Shown: positions 30,494-39,374 of the stretch, piece after piece
Layout: each line of letters opens with the position of its first letter
Position numbering within the stretch: position 1 is the first letter of the stretch
Source: Kushneria konosiri
GTDB taxonomy: Bacteria; Pseudomonadota; Gammaproteobacteria; Pseudomonadales; Halomonadaceae
Assembly: GCF_002155145.1 (NCBI RefSeq)
Contig: NZ_CP021323.1
Location: forward strand, 2,108,001-2,172,000
DNA length: 64,000 nucleotides
Reading direction: 5' to 3'
The notes under the pieces: generated by a model
Told to the model about the DNA's origin: nothing
The model's input: the letters and a program-made list of their open reading frames with translations, nothing else
Database searches by the model: none
Translations under genes and position numbers: made by a program

Positions 30494-31548
30494 TGTTCAA
30501 CCGGCTGGATCGCTACATCGCGCGCAATGTCCTCATGGGCATGCTGATCGTGCACCTCATTATTCTCGGGCTCGATTTCACCATCAGCTTCATCAACGAT
30601 CTGGGGGATACCCAGGGCAACTATGGCACGCTGCAGGTGCTAATCTATGGCGTGATTCGCCTGCCCTGGCGTTTTTATCAGTATGCGCCGGTCAGCGTGC
30701 TGATCGGGTCGCTGGTCGGCCTTGGTGCGATGGCGTCCAGTAACGAGCTGACGGTCATGCGCTCGGCCGGCTTTTCCCTGTGGCGCATTCTGATCGGCGT
30801 CATGAAGCCGCTGCTGATCGTGGTGCTTTTGGTCATGGCCATTGGAGAGTTTGCTGCGCCGCGCACCGAGATGTTTGGTCAGGCCTGGCGCACCGAGCTG
30901 CAGGAGGGCAGCGCCGTGTCACGCACGGGGGGATGGCAGCGCGAAGGTGACAGCTTTTATCGCTTTGGCTCCATCCGCTCGGACAATACGCTGCTCGATG
31001 TCAATCGCTTTCGCTATGAGGGAGAGCAGCTGGTCGAGGCGACTCATGCTTCTCGGGCCGTACTCGAAGGGGATGAGTGGACGCTGGAGGATGTGGATCG
31101 CACCCTGATTCAGGAAGAGAGCACAAATTCGGAGCATCTTGACCGGATGGCCTGGGATACCTCGCTGGATCCGGACCTTTTGCGCTTGATCATCACCGAC
31201 CGTGACAGCCAGTCGATCGAGGACCTCTGGCGCTACGGCCACTATCTCAACGAGCAGGGCGTCAGTGCCAACGATACCTGGCTCTATTTCTGGCAAAAGG
31301 TGCTGCTGCCGCTGACGCTGGCCTCACTGGTTATCATCGCGGCCTCGTTCATCTTCGGGCCGCTGCGAAGCGTCGCGGCGGGCTCAAGAGTGTTCTACGG
31401 CACGGTGGTGGGGCTGGTTTTCAAGTACGTGCAGGATCTGCTGGGCCCTGCCGCCACCATCTTCGGATTTTCGCCCATCTGGGCCATCGTGGTCCCCATG
31501 GGGGTGTGTTTCGGCATCGGCTTCTGGCTGCTGCGCCGCGCCGGTTGA
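30493..31548 (+). CDS. lptG: LPS export permease LptG
   Basis: Partner permease of LptF in lipopolysaccharide transport. 351 residues, beginning MFNRLDRYIARNVLMGMLIV, with the same three-helix, jellyroll, three-helix layout. SAGFSLWRILIGVMKPLL in the first coupling-helix region and FGPLRSVAAGSRVFYG near the C-terminus are typical. The ATG lies inside the lptF stop (tgatg), so the two are translationally coupled. Confidence 0.94.
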   Translation: MFNRLDRYIARNVLMGMLIVHLIILGLDFTISFINDLGDTQGNYGTLQVLIYGVIRLPWRFYQYAPVSVLIGSLVGLGAMASSNELTVMRSAGFSLWRILIGVMKPLLIVVLLVMAIGEFAAPRTEMFGQAWRTELQEGSAVSRTGGWQREGDSFYRFGSIRSDNTLLDVNRFRYEGEQLVEATHASRAVLEGDEWTLEDVDRTLIQEESTNSEHLDRMAWDTSLDPDLLRLIITDRDSQSIEDLWRYGHYLNEQGVSANDTWLYFWQKVLLPLTLASLVIIAASFIFGPLRSVAAGSRVFYGTVVGLVFKYVQDLLGPAATIFGFSPIWAIVVPMGVCFGIGFWLLRRAG

Positions 31549-31574
31549 TCGTTTCAATTGGTTCATCCGTTCCT

Positions 31575-31607
31575 GACGCCCTGAAGCGATGGCTTCAGGG
31601 CGTCTTT
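31575..31607 (+). terminator. lptFG terminator
   Basis: A 13-bp stem (gacgccctgaagc, loop gatg, complement) followed by ttt, 26 nt after lptG. Confidence 0.85.
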
Positions 31608-31765
31608 CGTTGGCGCCTTTCATGGCCGTGAACAACGCTGCGCAGGCTTTGGGAGCCAGGACTGTTGGACCAATATCCGTTTGTTGTGATGTTGTGGCAG
31701 TGCCAGAGTAGAGGGTGCCGAGAGGTTTTTCATCGACCGCTACCCTGATTCTCTGGAGGTGGATA

Positions 31766-33286
31766 ATGCAGTACGCCAGACCCGGCAGTTCAGATGCTCT
31801 TGTGCGTTTTCGCGAGCAGTATGACAACTTCATCGGCGGTGAATGGTGCGTGCCCGCCGATGGCCGCTATATGGATAACGTGACGCCGGTCACCGGTGAA
31901 GTATTCTGCCGGGTACCGCGCTCCGGGCGGGAGGACATCGACCGCGCCGTCAGGGCCGCGCAAAAGGCAGCCCCTGGCTGGGCCGCCACGGCGCCTGCCG
32001 AGCGGGCGGGCATCCTGCTTAAAATCGCCGATCGCATCGAGGAGAACCTCGAGATGCTGGCGGTGGCCGAAACCTGGGACAACGGCAAGGCGATCCGTGA
32101 ATGCCTGGCAGCCGACATACCGCTACTGGCAGATCACTTTCGCTACTTTGCCGGCTGTATCCGGGCGCAGGAAGGGGGCATCAGCGAAATCGACAGCGAA
32201 ACGGTGGCCTATCACTACCACGAACCCTACGGCGTGGTGGGCCAGATCATTCCCTGGAACTTCCCGCTGCTGATGGCCGGCTGGAAGCTGGCACCGGCGC
32301 TGGTGGCCGGCAACTGCAGTGTGCTCAAGCCTGCCGAGCAGACGCCGGCGTCCATCTGTGTGCTGCTGGAGCTGATTCAGGATCTGCTGCCACCGGGTGT
32401 CCTGAACGTGGTTCAGGGTATCGGCGAGGAGGCCGGCGAGGCGCTGGCCACGCACCCGGGCATTCAGAAGATTGCCTTCACGGGCTCCACGCCGGTCGGC
32501 AGCCACATCATGTCCAAAGCGGCCGAGCGTATCATTCCGGCCACGCTGGAGCTAGGTGGCAAGTCGCCCAACATCTACTTCGAGGACGTGCTCGATCACG
32601 GCGATGCCTATATCGACAAGTGCGTTGAAGGTCTGATGATGACCTTTCTCAACCAGGGCGAGGTCTGCACCTGTCCCTCCCGTGCGCTGATTCATGAATC
32701 GGTCTACGACACGCTGATGACACGTGCCGTGGAACGAGCCAGACGATTGAAGTCAGGCAATCCGCTGGATACCGAGACCGAGATGGGCGCTCAGGTCTCG
32801 AAGGAGCAGTTCGACAAGATTCTCTCCTACATGGAGATCGGTCGTAACGAGGGGGCCGAACTGTTATTGGGCGGTGAGCGGGCCTCGGTCGATGGTGACT
32901 ATGAAAACGGCTTTTACGTGCAGCCCACGATCTTCAAGGGGCGCAATGACATGCGCATCTTCCAGGAGGAGATCTTCGGGCCCACGCTGTCGGTCACCAC
33001 TTTCAAGACCGAAGAGGAAGCGCTGGCCATTGCCAATGATACCGAATTCGGTCTGGGTGCCGGACTCTGGACGCGCGACATGAACCGCGCCTATCGCATG
33101 GGACGCGCCATTCAGGCCGGTCGAGTCTGGACCAACTGCTATCACCAGTATCCGGCGCATGCTGCCTTCGGAGGCTACAAGAAATCCGGAATCGGCCGCG
33201 AGACCCATCTGGCCATGCTGGGCAGCTATCAGCAGCTCAAGTGCCAGCTGATCTCCTATAGCGACAGCCCGGCCGGTCTCTACTGA
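31766..33286 (+). CDS. NAD-dependent aldehyde dehydrogenase (ExaC/AldB type)
   Basis: 506-residue aldehyde dehydrogenase, probably for acetaldehyde or other short aldehydes. The start at 31766 has an ideal ggaggtggata before it. Family text: [31 protein letters not shown] (NAD site), catalytic Glu in LELGGKSPN and nucleophile Cys in [12 protein letters not shown]. The long [13 protein letters not shown] and [12 protein letters not shown] segments are typical of the ExaC/AcoD/AldB group. It stands alone between lptFG and bfd with its own terminator. The physiological substrate is inferred from the family only. Confidence 0.9.
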   Translation: MQYARPGSSDALVRFREQYDNFIGGEWCVPADGRYMDNVTPVTGEVFCRVPRSGREDIDRAVRAAQKAAPGWAATAPAERAGILLKIADRIEENLEMLAVAETWDNGKAIRECLAADIPLLADHFRYFAGCIRAQEGGISEIDSETVAYHYHEPYGVVGQIIPWNFPLLMAGWKLAPALVAGNCSVLKPAEQTPASICVLLELIQDLLPPGVLNVVQGIGEEAGEALATHPGIQKIAFTGSTPVGSHIMSKAAERIIPATLELGGKSPNIYFEDVLDHGDAYIDKCVEGLMMTFLNQGEVCTCPSRALIHESVYDTLMTRAVERARRLKSGNPLDTETEMGAQVSKEQFDKILSYMEIGRNEGAELLLGGERASVDGDYENGFYVQPTIFKGRNDMRIFQEEIFGPTLSVTTFKTEEEALAIANDTEFGLGAGLWTRDMNRAYRMGRAIQAGRVWTNCYHQYPAHAAFGGYKKSGIGRETHLAMLGSYQQLKCQLISYSDSPAGLY

Positions 33287-33304
33287 ATACGATCTTCAAG
33301 TGTC

Positions 33305-33331
33305 AAAGAGCGACTTCGGTCGCTCTTTTTT
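33305..33331 (+). terminator. aldehyde dehydrogenase terminator
   Basis: aaagagcga, loop cttcgg, tcgctcttttttt: a textbook intrinsic terminator 19 nt after the stop. Confidence 0.92.
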
Positions 33332-33401
33332 ATGAAGTCTCTCGCATTGGAGGTTGACGCGAATGAAAATGTTTCGCATATTGCGCCAATGCAATCTCTT
33401 A

Positions 33402-33416
33402 TGAGAATCATTTGTA
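33402..33416 (+). promoter_or_regulatory. candidate Fur box before bfd
   Basis: tgagaatcatttgta fits the 7-1-7 Fur pattern tgataatnattatca at 10 of 14 informative positions, 23 bp before the bfd start. Bfd releases iron from bacterioferritin and is iron-starvation-induced in other bacteria, so the location is sensible. Confidence 0.55.
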
Positions 33417-33438
33417 TTCTCTTGTGCCGGGGGTCTTC

Positions 33439-33666
33439 ATGTTTGTATGCATGTGCAAGAAGGTGACGGACGGTCAGTTGAAGCAGGCCGTAGCGCTGGG
33501 TGCCTCAAGCTGGGAAGACGTCTCCCGCATGACCCGATGTTCGACCCAGTGCGGCAAGTGCACCTGCCTGGCACAGGAAATCGTTGATGAAGCGCTTCTG
33601 GCGCGCCATGTGTCTCAGCATATCCCGGTTCACCATTTCGAAGAGCTTGCCTACGCCGCGCGCTGA
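33439..33666 (+). CDS. bfd: bacterioferritin-associated ferredoxin
   Basis: Small [2Fe-2S] protein that reduces the bacterioferritin core to mobilise iron. 75 residues; ATG 33439 with ggggg upstream. Cluster ligands by position are Cys4, Cys6, Cys38 and Cys41 (MFVCMC...STQCGKC). Two extra Cys (34 and 43) flank the second pair. Directly upstream of bfr, the normal pairing; the Fur-like site suggests induction when iron is scarce. Confidence 0.93.
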   Translation: MFVCMCKKVTDGQLKQAVALGASSWEDVSRMTRCSTQCGKCTCLAQEIVDEALLARHVSQHIPVHHFEELAYAAR

Positions 33667-33729
33667 GGCCGGCTCACCTGAAAGAGATGGGTTTTTAACT
33701 GCTAACTGTTTGAATTGTCTTATGATAAT

Positions 33730-33751
33730 GGCTCGCATCGAGCCTTTTTTT
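33730..33751 (+). terminator. terminator between bfd and bfr
   Basis: ggctcg, loop cat, cgagcc, then seven T, 64 nt after bfd and 102 nt before bfr. It implies that bfd and bfr can be expressed separately, which fits their opposite roles in iron release and storage. Confidence 0.82.
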
Positions 33752-33852
33752 ATGCCTGCCCAGTCGAAATTCCCGAGCGTTTGATGGATACTGGCGCTAC
33801 AGGCGGACGCAGGTTTCGGCGACTGCCATGACCACTGATGGCGGAGAAAGAG

Positions 33853-34356
33853 ATGAAAGGCGATCCTCAGGTTATCGAGCACCTCAATAAAGTCCTTGGC
33901 AATGAGCTCGTTGCCATTAACCAGTACTTCCTGCATGCCCGCATGTATCGCAACTGGGGCCTGCATGGTCTTGGCGACTGGGAGTACAAGGAATCGATCG
34001 AAGAGATGCAGCACGCCGATATCCTGATCGAGCGCATTCTGTTTCTCGATGGCCTGCCCAATCTGCAGGATCTGGGCAAGCTTCACATTGGCGAGCACGT
34101 TCAGGAAATGCTGGAGTGTGACCTTCGCATCGAGCACGACGGTCGTGATGACCTGATCAAGGCCATCAAGCATTGCGAGTCCGTTGCAGATTTCCCCAGC
34201 AGTGAAATGCTCAAAAAGATTCTGGCTGAAGAAGAAGAGCACATCGACATTATCGAAACCGAGCTGCACCTGCTGGAACAGGTGGGTCTGGAAAACTACA
34301 AGCAGCGCCAGATGCGTGCCGCCAACGAACGCGAAGAGGGCGAAACCGCGACCTGA
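33853..34356 (+). CDS. bfr: bacterioferritin
   Basis: Iron storage protein forming a 24-subunit, haem-containing shell. 167 residues from ATG 33853 (ggagaaag upstream; an ATG five codons earlier is less well placed). Ferroxidase ligands Glu18, Glu51, His54, Glu94, Glu127 and His130 are all present, and Met52, the haem axial ligand, is present, so this is a haem-binding, ferroxidase-active subunit. The tail beyond residue 155 is hydrophilic and Glu-rich. Confidence 0.96.
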   Translation: MKGDPQVIEHLNKVLGNELVAINQYFLHARMYRNWGLHGLGDWEYKESIEEMQHADILIERILFLDGLPNLQDLGKLHIGEHVQEMLECDLRIEHDGRDDLIKAIKHCESVADFPSSEMLKKILAEEEEHIDIIETELHLLEQVGLENYKQRQMRAANEREEGETAT

Positions 34357-34385
34357 TTCGGTCGTTGTCTCGCACGTATATGATC

Positions 34386-34411
34386 GCGGGCCACCCCATG
34401 GGGTGGCCCGC
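34386..34411. terminator. hairpin between bfr and the DUF1653 gene
   Basis: gcgggccacccc and its complement around a catg centre, between convergent gene ends 34356 and 34441. The stem is very stable but T-poor downstream. Confidence 0.65.
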
Positions 34412-34440
34412 TGTCGTTTCTGATCCTGAGTGCCCGGTCG

Positions 34441-34674
34441 CTAAAAGCGCCGGATCAGCGAGAAGCGTGCCACCGGCTCTCCATCAATCTCGACGTTTTC
34501 ACGAAACATCGAAAGCGGCCTGACCCAGAGGCCGAATTCGCCGTACAGGGCGCGATAGACCACCAGCGGTTCTTCGGTCTCGCTGTGATGCGCCACGCCC
34601 AGCACTTCGTAATCGCTGCCCTTGTAGTGTCGATAGACGCCGAGGATCACGGCGTGTTCATTTTCTCGTTTCAT
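34441..34674 (-). CDS. DUF1653 domain protein
   Basis: 77-residue protein matching DUF1653: GVYRHYKGSDYEVLGVAHHSETEEPLVVYRAL spans the core (given here as landmarks YRHYKG, VAHHSET and VVYRALYG), then LWVRPLSMF. Function of the family is unknown. Its ATG overlaps the tcdA stop (ATGA), so it is translationally coupled to a tRNA-modification gene, which may hint at a linked role. Confidence 0.88.
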   Translation of the reverse strand: MKRENEHAVILGVYRHYKGSDYEVLGVAHHSETEEPLVVYRALYGEFGLWVRPLSMFRENVEIDGEPVARFSLIRRF

Positions 34675-35552
34675 GCGGGCTCCTGAGAGGCAGGTTCAGC
34701 GTCATGGTTGCAGCCGTCGTCGGCTTCAAGGCCGGTTCGGATCAGACGCTCGATGGCGTGACCTGCGGCGGCAAAACCAAAGGCGCCGGTCACGAAGGTG
34801 GCAGAGCCATAGCCGGCGCTGCAGCCGAGTTTCAGGGTTTCTCCATCGCTCGGACGAGTATTGCATACCTCACCGGCGCCATCCGGGTAGCGTCGCTGCT
34901 CGGGAGAGTAGACGCAGGTGATCGAAAATCGGCGTTTGGGATTGCGGCTATAGCCGTATTCCCGGCGCAGCCGGTTTCGCACCTTCGCCAACAGCGGGTC
35001 ATGTTCGGTGCGGGTGAGATCTGCCGTGGTCATACGGGTCGGGTCGGTCAGCCCGCCGGCACCACCGGTCACGGTCAGGCCGATTTTTCGGCGCCGACAG
35101 TAATGAATCAGGGCGCACTTGGCGCCCACATGGTCGATGGCATCGATCACGTGATCGGTATCAGCGGGGAGCATGCGCTCGATATTGTCCGGCGTGATAA
35201 AGCCCGCAATGGGCGTGATCTGCAGCCACGGATTGATCAATCGGCAGCGCTCGGCCATGACCTCGATCTTTGGCCGGCCAATGGTGCCATCAAGGGCATG
35301 CAGTTGACGGTTGACGTTGGTCGTGCAGACATCGTCCAGGTCGATCAGACTGATGCGCTCGAACCCCGAACGCGCCAGCGCCTCGACACTCCAGCTGCCC
35401 ACACCGCCTATACCGATGACCACCACATGCGCTCGGCGAAGACGTTCGATGCCCGTATGGCCATAAAGACGGCGCATGCCGTCAAAGCGTGCGGCGAAAT
35501 CCGCCTCGTGACGGGCCGCGTCGCGTTGCTCGACGCTGTCGGAATCACTCAT
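34671..35552 (-). CDS. tcdA: tRNA threonylcarbamoyladenosine dehydratase
   Basis: Converts t6A37 to the cyclic form ct6A using ATP; an E1-like ThiF-fold enzyme. 293 residues. The ATP-binding GIGGVGSWSVEALARSG is at about 47-63, and LIDLDDVCTTNVNRQ carries the conserved Asp and Arg. DAIDHVGAKCALI is family-typical. The t6A enzyme TsaC is encoded at 48411 in this window. Overlaps truC and the DUF1653 gene by ATGA on both sides. Confidence 0.94.
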   Translation of the reverse strand: MSDSDSVEQRDAARHEADFAARFDGMRRLYGHTGIERLRRAHVVVIGIGGVGSWSVEALARSGFERISLIDLDDVCTTNVNRQLHALDGTIGRPKIEVMAERCRLINPWLQITPIAGFITPDNIERMLPADTDHVIDAIDHVGAKCALIHYCRRRKIGLTVTGGAGGLTDPTRMTTADLTRTEHDPLLAKVRNRLRREYGYSRNPKRRFSITCVYSPEQRRYPDGAGEVCNTRPSDGETLKLGCSAGYGSATFVTGAFGFAAAGHAIERLIRTGLEADDGCNHDAEPASQEPA

Positions 35553-36352
35553 GATGCGGCGTATCCTTTATCGGATATATCGAGGGTATCCGGCCACTGC
35601 ACCTGATTGACCGGGCAGTGACCGGCCCAGCCAAATCGGTCCATCAGGGCCGCCATGTCGGCTTCGACAGCCGTGGTGGCCCTGAGTGTGCGGTCGAAAA
35701 CGGGATGATGGAACTCAAGAGTCACGGCGGCCAGCAATAGCCGCCCGGCCTCGAAATTGTCGCGGAAAAAACGGTTGTGGATGCCCTTGCCATGCCGCGC
35801 GTCGCCAATGATCGGATAGCCGCCGCGGCTCAGATGACGGCGAATCTGATGGCGCCGCCCGGTGGTGGGCTTGACCGACATCAGCGAATAACGACTGGTC
35901 GGATAGCGGTCGATGGCAATCGGCAGTTCGACGCTGTCCAGACGCCTGACATGGGTTTCGGCGTCCATGGCCGGCATCTCTGCCTTGGGCCGTTTGCCGT
36001 CTTCCTCTCGCAGGGCCCAGTCATAGATGGCCTCGTCGGGGCCAATGCCGCGCACGATGGCGAGATAGCGCTTTCGGACCTGATGTTGCTGAAACCGGTG
36101 CCCCAGCGCCGTGGCCACTTCGGGCGTCAGGGCAAAGAGCAGGGCGCCCGAGGTCGGCCGGTCGAGCCGGTGCACGGGATAGACATGCTGGCCGAGCTGG
36201 TTGCGCAGTGCCTGCAGCATGACCAGTGGCGCATGCCGGTCCAGCGCGCTGCGGTGTACCAGCGCGCCGGAAGGCTTGTGGACAACCACCAGGTGGTCGT
36301 CTTGATAAATCACGGGAATAAGCGTGGTCATGGCAATGTCGTGGTCGGGCAT
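35549..36352 (-). CDS. truC: tRNA pseudouridine(65) synthase
   Basis: RluA-family pseudouridine synthase of 267 residues. The catalytic Asp is in HRLDRPTSGALLFAL near residue 63, the substrate loop GRRHQIRRHL near 165. The length, the absence of an S4 domain and the coupling with a tRNA gene favour TruC over RluA/C/D. The start is either 36352 or the ATG seven codons later; neither has a clear Shine-Dalgarno sequence. First gene of the coupled truC-tcdA-DUF1653 unit, divergent from cobB. Confidence 0.85.
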   Translation of the reverse strand: MPDHDIAMTTLIPVIYQDDHLVVVHKPSGALVHRSALDRHAPLVMLQALRNQLGQHVYPVHRLDRPTSGALLFALTPEVATALGHRFQQHQVRKRYLAIVRGIGPDEAIYDWALREEDGKRPKAEMPAMDAETHVRRLDSVELPIAIDRYPTSRYSLMSVKPTTGRRHQIRRHLSRGGYPIIGDARHGKGIHNRFFRDNFEAGRLLLAAVTLEFHHPVFDRTLRATTAVEADMAALMDRFGWAGHCPVNQVQWPDTLDISDKGYAAS

Positions 36353-36503
36353 CAGGCGCTATTGTCGGCAATTGCGTGTCCCGATGTACAGGGTCAGGAT
36401 GGCGCGGTGACAGGACTCTGTTAAAATCCCCGCGCCATTGGCGGCCTCTGTCCGCAGCCCTGCCGGTGGCACCGCCCGGGCACATCTTCATGAGGAAAAG
36501 CAC

Positions 36504-37229
36504 ATGGCTCACCTGGTCGTTCTCACCGGTGCCGGTATCAGCGCTGAAAGCGGTATCCGTACCTTTCGCGATGGCGACGGTCTCTGGGAGAATCATCACG
36601 TCGAGGATGTGGCAACGCCAGAGGGCTGGGCGCGTGATCCTCACACCGTGCTGCGCTTTTACAACGAGCGCCGTGCTCAGGTGCGAGCCGCCCGGCCCAA
36701 TGCGGCCCATCTGGCGCTGGCCGAGCTCGAGGCGCACTTTCGGGTCAGCATCATTACCCAGAACATTGATGACCTGCACGAGCGTGCCGGCTCTCGTGAC
36801 GTGCTGCATCTGCACGGCGAGCTTTTGAAGGCACGCTCCAGCCGCGATGCCCGGCTGGTCTATCGACTCGATGAAGACGAAACCATCGAGGTGGGAGACT
36901 GCTGCGACAACGGTGCCCAGCTGCGTCCGCATGTGGTCTGGTTCGGTGAAAACGTGCCGCTGTATGCCACTGCCTGCGACATCGTGGCCGATGCCGATCT
37001 TCTGCTGATTGTGGGGACGTCGCTGGCCGTCACGCCTGCCTCAATGCTGATGGATGAAGCGCCTCTGGCAGCCCCGCGTGTACTGGTCGATCCCGGTGCC
37101 CGCGAGCTGGCCGTTCAGGGCGTTCTGCCACTGGCCACCAGTGCCACCGATGGGGTCTGTCGACTGCGCGACTTCTGGTCACAACATGGCCGTCTGCTCA
37201 AGCCCGACCCTGACCTGCTGAATCAATGA
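36504..37229 (+). CDS. cobB: NAD-dependent protein deacylase, sirtuin class III
   Basis: Removes acyl groups from lysines, consuming NAD. 241 residues from ATG 36504. NAD motif GAGISAESGIRTFR at 9-22, TQNIDDLHERAG at 85-96, catalytic His104. Tyr53 and Arg56 (FYNER) match the E. coli CobB residues that bind negatively charged succinyl or malonyl groups. The zinc module is degenerate: where E. coli has Cys the sequence is ARSSRDAR, and only an adjacent pair Cys133-Cys134 remains. Zinc binding may therefore be lost. The gene stands apart from truC with its own start region. Confidence 0.92.
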   Translation: MAHLVVLTGAGISAESGIRTFRDGDGLWENHHVEDVATPEGWARDPHTVLRFYNERRAQVRAARPNAAHLALAELEAHFRVSIITQNIDDLHERAGSRDVLHLHGELLKARSSRDARLVYRLDEDETIEVGDCCDNGAQLRPHVVWFGENVPLYATACDIVADADLLLIVGTSLAVTPASMLMDEAPLAAPRVLVDPGARELAVQGVLPLATSATDGVCRLRDFWSQHGRLLKPDPDLLNQ

Positions 37230-37324
37230 GGCTCTGATCGAGCCGAAAGGCACAGCGGGTTATCACGAGCGCTGCCCGCAGGCGGGCAGGCGCATCCTGT
37301 TATTGCTATCAGATAGAAACGGCC

Positions 37325-38263
37325 ATGTTTGAGCAGATCAATCGATTCTTTCCACTGTGGGCGATAGCTGCCGCCCTGTTGGCTGCCTTTTTTCCTGACA
37401 CTCTGACCTCTCTCAAGGCCTGGGTGCCACCGCTTCTGGCCCTGATCATGTTTACGATGGGGCTGACCCTGTCGCGTCACGACTTCGCTCGTGTGGCACG
37501 CTCACCACGAGCGGTCGTGATCGGGATCGGTCTGCAGTATCTTCTGATGCCGGCAGCCGCCTTTGCCATCTCTCATCTGCTGAGACTGTCTCCCGAACTG
37601 GCAGTGGGCATGATGCTGGTCGGGGCCACCTCGGGGGGCACGGCGTCCAACGTCATGACCTGGCTTGCCGGCGGTAACGTGGCGCTATCGATCAGCATGA
37701 CGCTGATCTCGACGCTCTTGTCGATTGTCATGACGCCGCTGCTGGTCTGGCTCTGGATGGGCACCAGCATCGATGTGCCCGTGGGTGGCATGCTCTGGAG
37801 CATCGCAAAGCTCGTGATTGTGCCGATCGCGCTGGGCACGGTCGTACATCACTTCATGGCAACCACCATCCGACGCATCGAGCCGGCGCTGGCGACCATC
37901 GCCATGGCGGCCATTGTGATGATCATTGCCATCGTGGTTGCTCTTAACGCCGGGCGACTGGCCACCCTGGGTCCCGTGATTGCGCTGGCCGTGGTGCTTC
38001 ATAATGGCTGCGGACTGATCGGCGGGTTCTGGCTGTCGCGCCTGGCAGGGCTGAACGAGCGGGACTGTCGCGCCGTGGCGATCGAGGTCGGCATGCAGAA
38101 TTCGGGGCTTGCCGTGTCGCTTGCCACCAAGTTCTTCCCGGCCGCGGCGGCCCTGCCTGGTGCGCTCTTTTCGGTCTGGCACAACATCTCCGGCTCGATT
38201 CTGGCCGCCTACTGGAAAAAACGCCCCGCAGCGCCGGTCAATGACGAGTCCGTCAGCTCATGA
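37325..38263 (+). CDS. bile acid:sodium symporter (BASS) family transporter
   Basis: 312-residue membrane protein with about nine TM helices. Family landmarks are ALIMFTMGLTLS near residue 40, LVGATSGGTASNVMTWLAGG near 100 (the Na+-binding crossing helix) and IEVGMQNSGLAVSLATKFF near 260. Bacterial members carry organic anions such as pantoate with Na+. The substrate is not predictable. Its stop overlaps the ATG of the DTW gene (ATGA). Confidence 0.88.
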   Translation: MFEQINRFFPLWAIAAALLAAFFPDTLTSLKAWVPPLLALIMFTMGLTLSRHDFARVARSPRAVVIGIGLQYLLMPAAAFAISHLLRLSPELAVGMMLVGATSGGTASNVMTWLAGGNVALSISMTLISTLLSIVMTPLLVWLWMGTSIDVPVGGMLWSIAKLVIVPIALGTVVHHFMATTIRRIEPALATIAMAAIVMIIAIVVALNAGRLATLGPVIALAVVLHNGCGLIGGFWLSRLAGLNERDCRAVAIEVGMQNSGLAVSLATKFFPAAAALPGALFSVWHNISGSILAAYWKKRPAAPVNDESVSS

Positions 38264-38973
38264 GTCACGGTCATGATCCTCAGGCACCGCGTAAACCGTT
38301 CAATGCGCGCGGCAGTCTGGTCAGGCGCTGCGAAAGCTGCCGCATGCCGGGGCTGCACTGCATCTGTGATTATCGCCTGCAGGTGACCACCCGGGCGCAG
38401 TTCTGGCTGATCACGCACCGCATCGAACATTACAAGCCCACCAATACCGGTCGGTTGATCGGTGACTGCATCGCCAGCACCCGGGTATTTGAGTGGTCGC
38501 GGACCGAGCCGGACCCGACGCTTCTGGCGGCGCTGGCTGATCCGCGCTTTGCCCCCTGTCTGGTCTTTCCCGACGATCAGGAAGACTATCGTCATCGGGT
38601 CGTCAGCATCGAGCAGGCCTGTGATACTGCGCGCACGCCGGTCTTTATCCTGCTCGATGGCACCTGGCGTCAGGCCCGGCGCATGTTTCGCAAAAGCGAT
38701 TATCTCGCCGAGCTACCGATCGTGGCGCTGCGTACCGATCGGTTGACCCGCTATCGGTTGAGAAAACCTGCAAGCCCGGAGCATTTGTGCACGGCCGAGG
38801 TGGCGGCCGAACTGCTTCGCCACTCGGGCGATGAAACGGGGGCGCAGGTGCTCGATGATTACTTTACGGTGTTCAACGAGCAGTACGCCGCGGCCCGTCG
38901 CGATGCCGGCACGCCCCATGAATCCGAAGCCGCACGCCGGCTTCTGGACAAGCGGCGCGCGCAGTCGGCCTGA
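38260..38973 (+). CDS. tapT: DTW-domain tRNA aminocarboxypropyltransferase
   Basis: 237 residues with the DTW domain: a Cys cluster near the N-terminus (RRCESCRMPGLHCIC), TNTGRLIGD, and the signature ILLDGTWRQARRM near 130. Family members YfiP/TapT put the acp3 group on U47 of tRNA using S-adenosylmethionine. The start overlaps the transporter stop by four bases. E. coli TapT is of similar length; YfiP-type versus YtfT-like paralogues cannot be separated fully by eye. Confidence 0.82.
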   Translation: MSHGHDPQAPRKPFNARGSLVRRCESCRMPGLHCICDYRLQVTTRAQFWLITHRIEHYKPTNTGRLIGDCIASTRVFEWSRTEPDPTLLAALADPRFAPCLVFPDDQEDYRHRVVSIEQACDTARTPVFILLDGTWRQARRMFRKSDYLAELPIVALRTDRLTRYRLRKPASPEHLCTAEVAAELLRHSGDETGAQVLDDYFTVFNEQYAAARRDAGTPHESEAARRLLDKRRAQSA

Positions 38974-39015
38974 GCCGTCTATTCTTGGAGCGCACGTTCA
39001 TGACAGGAGAGGGAT

Positions 39016-39303
39016 ATGACGCTTGGAATTCTGGCCACCATCGAGGCCAAATCGGGTGAGGAAGCACGCGTCGAGGCCGAACTGACCAAAGTGGTGGCCC
39101 CGTCCAGAGAAGATGACGGATGCCTTTTATATACCCTGACACGTGACAGCCAGCAGCCGTCACGCTTTATCATGGTCGAGCAGTGGCGTGACCGTGCGGC
39201 ACTGGATGGTCACATTGCCACCGAGCACTACAAGCAAATGGCGCAGTCGCTTGAAAACGCCATCGAGCAGATGGAAGTGCGCGAATACGACGTGCTGACC
39301 TGA
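39016..39303 (+). CDS. antibiotic biosynthesis monooxygenase (ABM) domain protein
   Basis: 95-residue single-domain protein of the dimeric ferredoxin-like ABM fold (YgiN-like). Landmarks: ILATIEAKSGEE, VVAPSREDDGCLLYTL, FIMVEQWRDRAALDGHI. Members are quinol or small-aromatic monooxygenases without cofactor; the actual substrate is unknown. A good aggagaggg Shine-Dalgarno sequence precedes ATG 39016, and a terminator follows. Confidence 0.85.
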   Translation: MTLGILATIEAKSGEEARVEAELTKVVAPSREDDGCLLYTLTRDSQQPSRFIMVEQWRDRAALDGHIATEHYKQMAQSLENAIEQMEVREYDVLT

Positions 39304-39325
39304 TATTTCAGCATCATCAGGCACT

Positions 39326-39354
39326 AAAGCGCCGTGACCCTGTCACGGCGCTTT
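39326..39354. terminator. terminator after the ABM gene
   Basis: aaagcgccgtgac, 2-3 base loop, gtcacggcgctttt: bidirectional, between convergent gene ends 39303 and 39375. Confidence 0.9.
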
Positions 39355-39374
39355 TCTGTCATGGGCTTTCAGGA

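Noticed and set aside
31608-31765. Sigma-54 promoter before the aldehyde dehydrogenase
   Set aside because: A TGGCA occurs but no GC partner at the right distance.
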